From positions 1-37,383 of the forward strand of contig NZ_QMEU01000039.1 of NCBI RefSeq assembly GCF_003284975.1: a DNA stretch of 37,383 nt, read 5' to 3'. The first letter of the stretch is position 1; each line of letters opens with the position of its first letter. This document shows positions 25,500 through 32,753 of this stretch, piece after piece. Origin of the DNA: Mycobacterium colombiense. GTDB taxonomy: Bacteria > Actinomycetota > Actinomycetes > Mycobacteriales > Mycobacteriaceae. The position numbers and the translations under genes were made by a program. Below the pieces are notes generated by a model. The model was not told the DNA's origin, did no database searches, and was given only the letters and a program-made list of their open reading frames with translations.

Positions 25500-26354
25500 T
25501 CACCGTGCGATGTGGGGTCGCGCGTCGAGTTTGGACAGCGCGGAAAGAGTTCGACGGTCACGGGCCAGATGCGAATCCATTGCAGGCGCGAGGAGTCCGC
25601 GCAGCGCCGAAAGGGGCTTCCATCTGGATGGCTCCACCACACGCGGTGACCGATGAGCGAGTCCGTCGGCGAGTGCTGTTGCAGCGTGGTCGGGTTGAAG
25701 GCGTTTCAACAGGGGCCGCGGCAAGGTCGCGAGCAGATCGTCGACAGCGGGGTCGGCGTCGACGCCTTGCCTGATCATGTTGGTTTCGATCAGCGAGAAG
25801 TAGGCGATCGTGGTCGAGACGCCGTGCGCGGCAAGTTCTACGCGTAACCCGCGGCCGAGCTGCTCAACCGCTGCTTTGCTCATGGCATAAGGAATCGTGC
25901 CCATGCCGTTGAGAAACGCGAAAACCGAACTGATGAGGACGAATTGGCCGCGGTGAGCGATGACCTGATCCATGGCGGCTTGGATGGTGTTCACGACGCC
26001 GGTGACGTTGATTGCGAGCACGGAGTCGATCGATGACTTCGGCGTGGTCCGCAAAGCGGCGGCACGAGAAAGAATGCCGGCGTTGGCGATCGCGATGTCA
26101 ACCCGTCCGAAACGGTCAACGACTTCGGCAACGGCGAGGTCGAGTCCGTCGCGGTCACACACGTCGGCGATTGAGCCAAAGGCCGACTGTGAGGACATGT
26201 GCGCAGCAATTTGTGGTGTCTGCGGGTCGACGTCCACCAGCGCGACCTTCGCGCCGCGGCCGATAAGTTCGCGCGCGGTAGCGCTGCCGATCCCGCCGGT
26301 GCCGCCGGTGATGAGCACGACCTTGTCGCGAATGTCGTAGGACAGACGTGTCAT
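25500..26354 (-). CDS. Short-chain dehydrogenase/reductase
   Basis: The 284-aa classical SDR has cofactor motif TGGTGGIG (residues 16-23), NAG in the IAIANAGILSRAA segment, and catalytic YAMSK (Tyr156, Lys160) preceded by the ISSVFAF serine. The Asp in VALVDVDP after the second strand favours NAD(H). It oxidises an alcohol or reduces a ketone of the island substrate. ATG 26354 overlaps the stop of a 52-aa ORF (ATGA); an in-frame GTG at 26372 is the alternative. The C-terminal extension (about 230-284) is rich in Arg and Leu. Confidence 0.9.
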   Translation of the reverse strand: MTRLSYDIRDKVVLITGGTGGIGSATARELIGRGAKVALVDVDPQTPQIAAHMSSQSAFGSIADVCDRDGLDLAVAEVVDRFGRVDIAIANAGILSRAAALRTTPKSSIDSVLAINVTGVVNTIQAAMDQVIAHRGQFVLISSVFAFLNGMGTIPYAMSKAAVEQLGRGLRVELAAHGVSTTIAYFSLIETNMIRQGVDADPAVDDLLATLPRPLLKRLQPDHAATALADGLAHRSPRVVEPSRWKPLSALRGLLAPAMDSHLARDRRTLSALSKLDARPHIAR

Positions 26355-26509
26355 CGGATATCCGGACTCCACGTCGGGTAGCGCCGCCCAAGGCGGGGGC
26401 CGCGCGGGTTCCCCGGGACGGCGAGGGCCGCGCTGATGGCGGCCTTCATAACCGGGTGTGGTGACACAAATCCGCAGGCCACATGCCGTGGTTCGTTCAG
26501 AGGAGCCAT
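26351..26509 (-). CDS. 52-aa ORF at the head of the catabolic operon
   Basis: ATG 26509 has a good ribosome site (GAGGAA, 5 nt gap), and its TGA overlaps the SDR ATG by 4 bp, the same junction type as six others in this operon. The product begins MAPLNEPRHVACGFVSPHPV, has one Cys and a Pro/Arg-rich second half (GNPRGPRLGRRYPTW). I recognise no family. It may be a real small protein, a leader whose translation opens the SDR start, or the stump of a lost longer gene. Confidence 0.6.
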   Translation of the reverse strand: MAPLNEPRHVACGFVSPHPVMKAAISAALAVPGNPRGPRLGRRYPTWSPDIR

Positions 26510-26544
26510 GATTCTTCCTCTCTGCAGCGCCGATTGGCTAACGA

Positions 26545-26558
26545 TCGTAATATTATGA
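26545..26558. promoter_or_regulatory. Candidate TetR operator
   Basis: TCGTAATATTATGA is a 14-nt palindrome with one mismatch, A/T-rich in GC-rich surroundings. It lies 36 bp before the minus-strand operon and about 60 bp before the TetR gene. A TetR dimer bound here would cover both promoters. Confidence 0.5.
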
Positions 26559-26618
26559 CTGTAAGGCAATCCGCTATGATGCGCAAGAGCGACTTTGAGG
26601 CGAACGGAGGATGCGACT

Positions 26619-27212
26619 GTGGCGAGGTACGACGCGGAGCACAAAGGCGAAACGCGGCGACGGATTATCGATTCGGCTGGCCGGCGTTTCAAAGAGGACG
26701 GCATCGACGGTTCAGGTGTCGCTGCCCTCATGTCTGACGCGGGGCTGACAAACGGCGCGTTCTACGCGCACTTCAAATCCAAGGATGACCTCGTGGCCAA
26801 CGTCGTCGCCGACCAACTGCGCGCCCAGCATGCCAACCTCGGCTCGCTACCCGAGGGCCGCGCGGCATTGGGGCAATACGTGCGCGACTACCTCTCGCCA
26901 CGTCATCGGGACGATCCGAGCACGGGCTGTCCCTCTGCGGCCCTGCTCGATGAAATCGGCCGATGCGATGACGCCATCCGCGATTCCTACACCGAGGGAA
27001 TGCAATCCATCATCGACACGGTTGCGGCGCACTTGTCCCCACACGACCCTTCCGCCGCCCGCACCCAGGCGCTCGGGTTGTTCACGCTTCTCGTTGCCAC
27101 CCTGCAACTCGCACGCGCCGTCTCCGATGGGCAGCTCTCCGACGAGATACTCGAATCAGGCATTCGCAATGCACAGATCCTCCTTGATTGCGGAGAGTTC
27201 GATGGTCGCTGA
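26619..27212 (+). CDS. TetR-family repressor of the island operon
   Basis: The 197-aa product has a TetR helix-turn-helix at about residues 10-56, with GVAALMSDAGLTNGAFYAHF as the recognition part followed by KSKDDL. The C-terminal ligand domain includes TGCPSAALLDEIGRCDD, typical of the AcrR/NemR-like subgroup. GTG 26619 follows GGAGG by 9 nt. It is divergent from the catabolic operon, with a palindrome between, so it is the likely repressor, released by a pathway substrate or acyl-CoA. Ligand unknown. Confidence 0.9.
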   Translation: MARYDAEHKGETRRRIIDSAGRRFKEDGIDGSGVAALMSDAGLTNGAFYAHFKSKDDLVANVVADQLRAQHANLGSLPEGRAALGQYVRDYLSPRHRDDPSTGCPSAALLDEIGRCDDAIRDSYTEGMQSIIDTVAAHLSPHDPSAARTQALGLFTLLVATLQLARAVSDGQLSDEILESGIRNAQILLDCGEFDGR

Positions 27213-27303
27213 TGATGCCATCAACAGCTTTCGGGTTATCCCAGGTGTTTTCGCGTGCTTTCGCGTACTAAAATCCAGTGTTTCCGCAGGTGACCTGTAG
27301 TTT

Positions 27304-27337
27304 CGGAACGGGTTCGATTCCCGGCAGCCCCTCACCA
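27304..27337 (+). repeat. tmRNA 3'-end-like fragment
   Basis: CGGGTTCGATTCCCGGCAGC (27309-27328) and the flanking CCCCTCACCA resemble the T arm and 3' acceptor end of mycobacterial tmRNA, which as I recall ends CGGGTTCGATTCCCGGCAGC then TCCACCA. No other part of tmRNA is present. The T stem has a mismatch at its base. Islands and phages often integrate at ssrA and leave such a copy. It lies 250 bp inside the right tRNA repeat, suggesting a second, nested integration scar. Confidence 0.5.
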
Positions 27338-27588
27338 AGCGGAATCCACCGGCTTGGGCCAACCAAGGCTCGAATGTCGCAAGGGGTTAGGTATGGGCGC
27401 CCAAACGGCGCCTAGCTAACATGCAGCGGCCAGTCCTCACCCCGGCGTCACCCCGGCGTCTGGGGGCCATTTGTAGGCGTACCGAGGCCGTACTGTAACC
27501 GCACCGGGAACGGTCAATTTCACTGTGTTACAGGCGATTTGAGCCGTCTCAGCGAACCATTTCTCCTGGTCGCGGTCACGCTGGCTAG

Positions 27589-27634
27589 GGACTCATAATC
27601 CGTTGGTCGCGGGTTCGAGCCCCGCCCGCCCCAC
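27589..27634 (+). repeat. Right att-like direct repeat (partial tRNA)
   Basis: This is an exact 46-bp copy of the tRNA 3' part at 16944-16989. The 5' half of the tRNA is absent: the bases before it (GCTGGCTA) do not resemble the D arm. It is not a functional tRNA gene. Together with the left copy it delimits the island. Confidence 0.85.
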
Positions 27635-27639
27635 CGTAT

Positions 27640-27812
27640 TCTTGTGTGACCTCCGTTGAATGCTTGACGGATCTACGTCGGGTGATGCCTGACGGTGTTT
27701 CGGCTGATGCTTGACAGTTCTCTCGGTTGATCCTTGACATTCCCTAGGCCAGGGAGTTGACCGTCGCCTCGCAGAGGCATCAGGCCGTGATGGCTGTCGG
27801 TGGTGAGGGCCC
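27640..27812 (+). mobile_element. Insertion-sequence end and transposase start, right copy
   Basis: Four iterated words near GGTTGATGCTTGACGGT (TTGAC or CTGAC at 27664, 27689, 27711 and 27734; spacing 22-25 bp) are followed by a degraded frame at 27748: RELTVASQRHQAVMAVGGEG. This aligns with the left copy (RESSVAEQRYQAVH) and the start of IS481-like transposases. There is no start codon in the usual place and the rest of the element is missing. It follows the partial tRNA just as the left copy follows the intact one. Confidence 0.55.
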
Positions 27813-27834
27813 GCTTGCTTGCCAAGCGAATCTC

Positions 27835-27865
27835 AAAAGTGATAGCACATGCTATATCAACTTTT
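27835..27865. promoter_or_regulatory. A/T-rich interrupted palindrome upstream of the sigma gene
   Basis: AAAAGT-GATA-GCA is mirrored by TGC-TATATC-AACTTTT across a 2-nt centre, with small bulges in the right arm. It lies 63-93 bp before the sigma-factor start in otherwise GC-rich DNA. It could be an operator or promoter element for the sigma operon, or the end of another lost mobile element. Confidence 0.4.
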
Positions 27866-27927
27866 AAGACTGCACCCGCTGTGCGGTCGCCATCCGGCGG
27901 CATTCGAGCCGTGGCAGTCTGGGCAGT

Positions 27928-28836
27928 GTGACCGACCTCGTGGAGGATTTCGAGGCTCAGCGGCCGCGCCTGTTCTGGTTGGCCTACCGACTGCTGGGGT
28001 CGGCGAGCGAAGCCGAAGACGCGGTGCAGGACGCGTACCTGCGGCTACACGGCGCCGACTCGGCGCTCATCGAATCGCTGCCGGCGTGGCTTACCAAGGC
28101 CGTCACGAACCTATGCCTCAACCGGCTCACGTCGGCTCGCGCGCGCTGGGAGGTTTACCCCGGACCGTGGCTTCCAGAGCCAGTCCTTACCGACGACCGG
28201 ACACTCGGCCCGCAGGAAATTGCCGAGCAACGCGAGTCGGTGTCCATCGTGCTGCTGACCTTGATGGAGCAACTCAAGCCCAACGAGCGGGCGGCATTCG
28301 TGCTCAGAGAGGCGTTCGTCTACAGCCATTTAGAGATCGCTGAGATCCTCGAGATGTCGGAGGCCAACGCCCGCCAGCTGTACCGGCGCGCGAGGCAACG
28401 TCTTGGTGAATCTCGGCGGCGTTTCCAACCTGATCGGACGCAGTGGCAGTCACTGGTTGATCGGTTCTTCGCCGCCGCCACCGCCGGCGACGTCGCCGGA
28501 CTCGTCGAAATCTTGACCGCCGATGCGACGTCGACCGCCGACGGCGGCGGCAAGGTGGCGGCAGCACGGCGCGTGGTCTCGGGCCGCGACCGGATGGCCC
28601 GGTACGTGGCCCGGGTGTTCACTAGAAACCTGGCGCAGGTACGGCTGCGTCTGGATGTCGCCGAGGTCAACGGCGAGCCCGCGATGCTGGCATTCGACGA
28701 CGACACGCTGGCGGGGGTCTTGTGTTTCGAGATCACTGGCGAGCGGATCGCGGCCCTACGGATCTTGGCCAATCCCGACAAACTGCGGTTCCTTGCCGGG
28801 CAGTTGTCACATCAGGCGGACCTGCCCGGTTCGTAA
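27928..28836 (+). CDS. ECF41-type RNA polymerase sigma factor (SigJ-like)
   Basis: The 302-aa sigma factor has an extension. Region 2 (about 8-70) includes LFWLAYRLLGSASEAEDAVQ, and region 4 (about 105-165) includes LKPNERAAFVLREAF and ILEMSEANARQLYRRARQR. A C-terminal SnoaL-like domain (about 175-295) includes WQSLVDRFFAAATAGDVAGL. This layout defines the ECF41 group, where the extra domain replaces a separate anti-sigma factor. Members usually sit next to a carboxymuconolactone decarboxylase, oxidoreductase or epimerase gene, which fits the NAD(P)-binding gene 4 bp downstream. Start GTG 27928. The trigger is unknown. Confidence 0.92.
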   Translation: MTDLVEDFEAQRPRLFWLAYRLLGSASEAEDAVQDAYLRLHGADSALIESLPAWLTKAVTNLCLNRLTSARARWEVYPGPWLPEPVLTDDRTLGPQEIAEQRESVSIVLLTLMEQLKPNERAAFVLREAFVYSHLEIAEILEMSEANARQLYRRARQRLGESRRRFQPDRTQWQSLVDRFFAAATAGDVAGLVEILTADATSTADGGGKVAAARRVVSGRDRMARYVARVFTRNLAQVRLRLDVAEVNGEPAMLAFDDDTLAGVLCFEITGERIAALRILANPDKLRFLAGQLSHQADLPGS

Positions 28837-28840
28837 GGAT

Positions 28841-29647
28841 ATGGCGAATCAAGTACTCGTAACCGGTGGAACGGGAACCGTGGGCCGCTTCGTTGTCGAC
28901 CATCTTGCGGCCGAGGGCAAAGACGTCCGCGTTCTCAGCCGCGGGCGGCGGCCCCAGCAGTCGTCCTCCATTCGGCATGTGGTGGGGGACGTGCGAACCG
29001 GTAATGGGCTCGACGCGGCGCTGGACGGCGTCGACACCATCGTGCATTGCATCTATCCCACCGAGCACTTGGTCACGGCCGCGACACGGGCGGGCTCACC
29101 GCATTTGGTGTATGTCTCCATCGTCGGAATCGACCGCGTCCCGTTCGCCCTCTACCGCTTGATGCTCGCCAACGAACGCACGATCGCCGAGTCGGGCCTG
29201 CCATGGACCGTGCTGCGGGCGACCCAGTTTCACGATCTGATCGCCTTCCTATTGCGCATGCTCGCGAAACCACCGGTTATGGCGCTGCCGTCGGGCCTGC
29301 GGTTCCAACCGGTGGACGTGCGCGACGTGGGCGCACGGTTGGCTCAATTGGCACTGGGCGAGCCGATCGGGCGTGCGCCCGATTTCGGGGGTCCGCAGGC
29401 GCGCGGGCTCGACGACCTTGCCCGCAGCTACCTTGCGATCGTCGGTAAGCGTCGGCCCATTGTCCCGGTCCGATTGCCCGGCAAGGTGTTTGGCGGGATA
29501 CGGGCCGGCGGGCTGCTGGCCCCGGGCCACGCCGACGGCACGATCACCTTCGAGCAGTACCTCCATGAACAACAGGTCGCCGGCCACCTGCCCTATCGCG
29601 GCGTCATCCGCACATACCTGCCGCGCCTGCGCAAGGAGTCGCGGTGA
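28841..29647 (+). CDS. NAD(P)-binding epimerase-like protein (ECF41 partner)
   Basis: The 268-aa atypical SDR has the N-terminal nucleotide motif TGGTGTVG (residues 8-15). It lacks the YxxxK pair and instead resembles NmrA/NAD(P)H-binding sensors (SPHLVYVSIVGIDRVPFALY, GLPWTVLRATQFHD). Proteins of this type are the usual oxidoreductase/epimerase partner controlled by ECF41 sigma factors. ATG 28841 starts 4 bp after the sigma stop, with AAGGA close by. The stop overlaps the next gene (GTGA). Catalytic or sensing role not determined. Confidence 0.88.
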   Translation: MANQVLVTGGTGTVGRFVVDHLAAEGKDVRVLSRGRRPQQSSSIRHVVGDVRTGNGLDAALDGVDTIVHCIYPTEHLVTAATRAGSPHLVYVSIVGIDRVPFALYRLMLANERTIAESGLPWTVLRATQFHDLIAFLLRMLAKPPVMALPSGLRFQPVDVRDVGARLAQLALGEPIGRAPDFGGPQARGLDDLARSYLAIVGKRRPIVPVRLPGKVFGGIRAGGLLAPGHADGTITFEQYLHEQQVAGHLPYRGVIRTYLPRLRKESR

Positions 29648-30099
29648 ACGCCCGGCTGGCCGCGCTTCGCGGCGGGTTGTGGTTTCTCACATTCGTGGAG
29701 GTGCTAGTCGGGCTCGTTGCGACGCTGGTCCCTCGGGCGTTCTACGACCACGCGCCCTGGGTGGATCTCATCCCGCCGTACTCCGAACACCTCATGCGCG
29801 ACTACGGCGCCATGAATCTCTCGCTTGCGCTCGTCTTCATTGTCGCCGCAATCACGGTGGAGCCCCGCATGATGAGGGTTGCGCTGGGCGCGTACCTGCT
29901 GTTCGCCATCCCACACCTGACCTTTCATCTCGGCCACCTGGAGCACTTCACGACGGCGGCCGCGGTCTGGCAAACGATTGTGCTCACGGTTGCCGTGCTG
30001 CTGCCGGCTGGTCTGCTGATCCTCGCGGCGTGGCGGCCTAGGCGAGCCGCCATAAAGGAAGCAAATGGCTGTCGTAACGATCGGGCACTTGCTGACTAG
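29644..30099 (+). CDS. Small four-helix membrane protein
   Basis: The 151-aa protein has about four hydrophobic segments (near 10-30, 55-75, 80-98 and 108-130) and a charged C-terminal tail. I recognise no named family beyond small actinobacterial membrane proteins of the DoxX-like size class. GTG 29644 overlaps the stop of the epimerase-like gene, so it belongs to the sigma operon. A membrane target or sensor for the ECF41 system is possible but unproven. Confidence 0.8.
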   Translation: MNARLAALRGGLWFLTFVEVLVGLVATLVPRAFYDHAPWVDLIPPYSEHLMRDYGAMNLSLALVFIVAAITVEPRMMRVALGAYLLFAIPHLTFHLGHLEHFTTAAAVWQTIVLTVAVLLPAGLLILAAWRPRRAAIKEANGCRNDRALAD

Positions 30100-30129
30100 C
30101 CGACCGGCCAGAAACGCGCGGCGGTCGGC
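30099..30129 (+). terminator. Hairpin at the end of the sigma operon
   Basis: GCCGACCG pairs with CGGTCGGC across a loop of about 15 nt that can pair further (GCC/GGC). It starts at the last base of the membrane-protein stop codon. There is no T-run. It separates the operon from the convergent antiporter gene. Confidence 0.45.
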
Positions 30130-30264
30130 ATGCACGACCTACGCCATGGGTTTGCCACTCCTCAGCTCTCGACGGGCGCGAGCGGCACTCTGCAATCCCC
30201 GACGGGTGGCGAGACCCGTTCCAGCCCAACATATCTCGAATTCTGTGCAGACCGCTGGAGCCGC

Positions 30265-31422
30265 TCATCCCCACCAGAACGACGTGGCGATCGCCACGTA
30301 TAGCGCGATGAGCACTGCTCCCTCGAACCAGGTCGACTCGCCGTCGAAGGTCACCAGCACCGCGACCAGCGCCGACATAATCATCGACGCCAACAGCAGT
30401 GGCGAAAACACCAGATCGAAACCGGGCTGGCCCAGCCATACCGCCGCCAGGCAGACGATCGGGGCGATGGTGAGTGCGATCTGGACGGGCGACTGGAGGA
30501 CCACTTGAACCGCGTAGTCCATCTGATTCTTGGCCGCCAGCTGAATGCCGACGAAATTCTCCACCGCGTTGCCCGCGATGGCAACGATCACCAGACCGGC
30601 GAACACCTCGTTGATGCCCGCTGCATGCATCGCTGGCTCTAGGGCGGCGACGAACCATTCCGACACGAAGGCCGCACCGATCCCGGCGATGGCCAGCATG
30701 CCGATGGCCATCGCCAACGGCCACTCGCCGTGTGCCGTCGCGGCGCTGGCGGCTTGGGCCGAATCGGGGTTGGCCACAATGGGAGAGGTCGCTCTCGACG
30801 GTTTATCACCAGCTTGCGGCGCCGAATCGGCGGCCCGCTTTCCGAGTGTGGCGGGCAGCGAGAGTGCGAACAGCGTGAGCATGACGATGGAGACGACGAC
30901 CGACACCGCCCGTTCGTGGTGTTGCGCCGGGGTGTGTATGGCAGCGGTCAGCGAGGGGACGGCCAAGATGAACACCGCGAGGGTGAACATCAGCCCGAGG
31001 GTGCGTCCGTCGTCGGCGGCGAAGCGCTGGCGGCCGTGCTTGATCCCGCCGGCCACGAATGCCAGCCCGAGCACCAGCAGGGCGTTGGAGAGAATCGAGC
31101 CGACGATGGTGGCCTTCACCACGCCGTAGAGGCCTGCCTTGAGCGCGAACAGGATGACGAACAACTCGGGCAGGTTTCCCAGCGCCGTCTGCAGTATCCC
31201 AGTGGCGTTGGGCCCGAGCCGGTCTCCGACCGCCTCCACCGAACGGCCGACCATAGATGCCAGTGTGGCCAACGCGAGTGCGGAGATAATGAACGCCAGC
31301 AACGCATTCGCGTGGGCGAAGTTGAGAACCCCGGCTGCCACGGACGCGATCGCGGTGAGGGTGATCATGATGCGGTCGCGCCGGGTCAGCAGCGGTAGCC
31401 GTTCGGGATGGGTGGTGGTCAC
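30265..31422 (-). CDS. Ca2+/H+ antiporter (CAX/ChaA-like)
   Basis: The 385-aa membrane protein of the CaCA superfamily has about eleven helices in two halves joined by an acidic/Ala-rich loop near residue 200. Each half carries an alpha-repeat: GNLPELFVILFALKAGLYGV with ATIVGSILSNALLVLG, and AIAGNAVENFVGIQLAAKNQ with VLQSPVQIALTIAP. The Glu residues in both repeats bind the cation in CAX proteins. GTG 31422 is chosen because AGGAGAGG lies 3 nt upstream; the frame stays open beyond it without family likeness. It exports calcium or a similar divalent cation in exchange for protons. Confidence 0.9.
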   Translation of the reverse strand: MTTTHPERLPLLTRRDRIMITLTAIASVAAGVLNFAHANALLAFIISALALATLASMVGRSVEAVGDRLGPNATGILQTALGNLPELFVILFALKAGLYGVVKATIVGSILSNALLVLGLAFVAGGIKHGRQRFAADDGRTLGLMFTLAVFILAVPSLTAAIHTPAQHHERAVSVVVSIVMLTLFALSLPATLGKRAADSAPQAGDKPSRATSPIVANPDSAQAASAATAHGEWPLAMAIGMLAIAGIGAAFVSEWFVAALEPAMHAAGINEVFAGLVIVAIAGNAVENFVGIQLAAKNQMDYAVQVVLQSPVQIALTIAPIVCLAAVWLGQPGFDLVFSPLLLASMIMSALVAVLVTFDGESTWFEGAVLIALYVAIATSFWWG

Positions 31423-31557
31423 GCGCCTCTCCTCTGATCGCGCTGAAGTTTTCCACACCGAATGGCTCGCGCCGAAACCACGCTGGTGCCGCCGCGGCGA
31501 CCTCGACTTACCGCCGAATCCGGGGGGCAACGCTATTCGCGGGCGCGATGGTGTGCC

Positions 31558-31785
31558 CCTTCCACGGTGGCGCAGCCGGCCGCCGATCATGTTGTCGCGT
31601 GGCAGGACGCAGGCGGCCGACGAGTTCGCGAGCGTGGATCGACGCTGCCGCAGAGGACTACGACGTTCATCGACCAGGTCGTGCCTATCCTGCAGCGGGG
31701 GGGCCGGTTCCGTACCGAGTGCAGCGGGTCCACATTGCGCGATCACCGTGGGCTTGAACGGCCGGCTAAACGGTCTGTTCCTTAA
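31558..31785 (+). pseudogene. C-terminal relic of an LLM flavin monooxygenase
   Basis: About 75 codons ending at TAA 31785 resemble the C-terminus of NtaA/SnaA/DszA-type flavin monooxygenases: VAQPAADHVVAWQDAGG (family: TPEQIADEIEEWFRAGA), a shortened degenerate stretch where DGFN is expected, then FIDQVVPILQRGGRFRTECS and GSTLRDHRGLERPA. The catalytic N-terminal three quarters are missing; the upstream bases to 31423 show nothing recognisable. The end overlaps the stop of the convergent methyltransferase by 4 bp, and no start or ribosome site exists. Confidence 0.6.
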
Positions 31786-32753
31786 AATTCTTCGCGATCA
31801 ACAACAAAGCGAACTTGACAGGCTTTGTGAATGTTGCCGGGGCGGAAGCCCACGATGTCGGTTTCGACGACCCGGAAGCCTAGGCTATTGAATATGGATT
31901 GCCACTCGCTCACCCGCTTGAACTGGCAACCGAAATTCATATCGACAAGGCCTTGGGCGACAGCGTTACCAAAGAAATCGATAAGCACGAGCGCCTGAAA
32001 TTGATCGCGTTCATCCAACTTATTGAATTCGATCAGCTCGATCTGCTCCTCCGCGACCCCTTGGGGCCGTGCGGGAACAGCGTAAGTGTCTTCCTCGATT
32101 ATCAACCGCCGTGCAACACGCCGCAAATTTATCAGCAATGGAATTAAGTGGGGTTCATCGACATGATGAAGGACGGTTTTGACGATCGCACTGTCGAACG
32201 TGTCGTCCGCATAGGGGACGTCAACAGGTGAAGCCATCTGCCGAAACGGCAGATGTGCGGCGTCAGCGCCGCGGTAGTCCATGACGTCGGTGGTGTAGCA
32301 GTCGAAGCCAGCGCCCGCGATCAGCGCAGCTAAATGACCGCGGCCGCTGCCGAAGTCAAGTACCGTGCTGCCGCTGATGGCGTCTGCGAAGTTGTTGAAG
32401 TCCTGCACCGGCTTACGCTGTGACTTATATGCCGAGTAGCCCTCGCTGAACCAAGAGCCGTCTCCCTCCGATGTGAAGAATCGTTCGTGCACCTCTTCGG
32501 CTGCTTGATAGAGTTCACACCCATTAGCGGCTGCCAGTAAATACTTATGTGCGTCCTCCAGGGTTGAACGCACGTGGCTGGAATATTCTGGAAAATGGGA
32601 TTTGTAACTTCTTTCCAACACTGTCAACGTAAAGTTCAGCGCTTTGGTTCCGTGCTGTAAAGTGTCGTGAATGAACTCGTATTGAGCACGTTTGGTGGCT
32701 GTTGACACCAACAATCCTTTCGTCACGCATGCTTCAAACGTCTGACGCGGCAT
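31782..32753 (-). CDS. SAM-dependent methyltransferase, lower-GC orphan
   Basis: The 323-aa product has a Rossmann methyltransferase core from about residue 128: VLDFGSGRGHLAALIAG (SAM motif I), then YADDTFDSAIVKTVLHHVDE (motif II/III region). The N-terminal 120 residues (helical, with SWFSEGYSAYKSQRKPVQDF) are not part of the core. The base composition, near 50% G+C by eye, is well below the neighbours, and codons ending in A/T are frequent, so recent transfer is likely. ATG 32753 lacks a clear ribosome site; GTG at codon 10 is an alternative. The substrate (lipid, sugar or small molecule) is unknown. Confidence 0.82.
   Translation of the reverse strand: MPRQTFEACVTKGLLVSTATKRAQYEFIHDTLQHGTKALNFTLTVLERSYKSHFPEYSSHVRSTLEDAHKYLLAAANGCELYQAAEEVHERFFTSEGDGSWFSEGYSAYKSQRKPVQDFNNFADAISGSTVLDFGSGRGHLAALIAGAGFDCYTTDVMDYRGADAAHLPFRQMASPVDVPYADDTFDSAIVKTVLHHVDEPHLIPLLINLRRVARRLIIEEDTYAVPARPQGVAEEQIELIEFNKLDERDQFQALVLIDFFGNAVAQGLVDMNFGCQFKRVSEWQSIFNSLGFRVVETDIVGFRPGNIHKACQVRFVVDREEF

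Larger units (their letters stand above)
16944..27634. mobile_element. Decayed tRNA-integrated genomic island
   Basis: The interval is bounded by the 46-bp tRNA-derived direct repeats. Just inside the left repeat are insertion-sequence debris and scrambled tyrosine-recombinase pieces. The cargo is a minus-strand catabolic operon with a divergent TetR gene. No conjugation, replication or excision genes are visible, and the integrase is destroyed, so the element cannot move on its own. The island reading follows from the repeats and integrase relics; the time and source of arrival cannot be told. Confidence 0.68.

Noticed and set aside
27437..27458. Tandem 11-bp repeat TCACCCCGGCG x2
   Set aside because: Only two copies, GC-rich and near island debris; likely chance or slippage, with no sign of function.
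27589..27634. A second tRNA gene
   Set aside because: Only the 3' part is present; acceptor 5' strand and D arm are absent, so it cannot fold as a tRNA.
28805..28835. TGTCACA upstream of the epimerase-like gene as an ECF41 promoter
   Set aside because: The -35 word fits the motif I remember for ECF41, but the expected CGTC is not found about 16 nt later, and transcription would start almost at the ATG.
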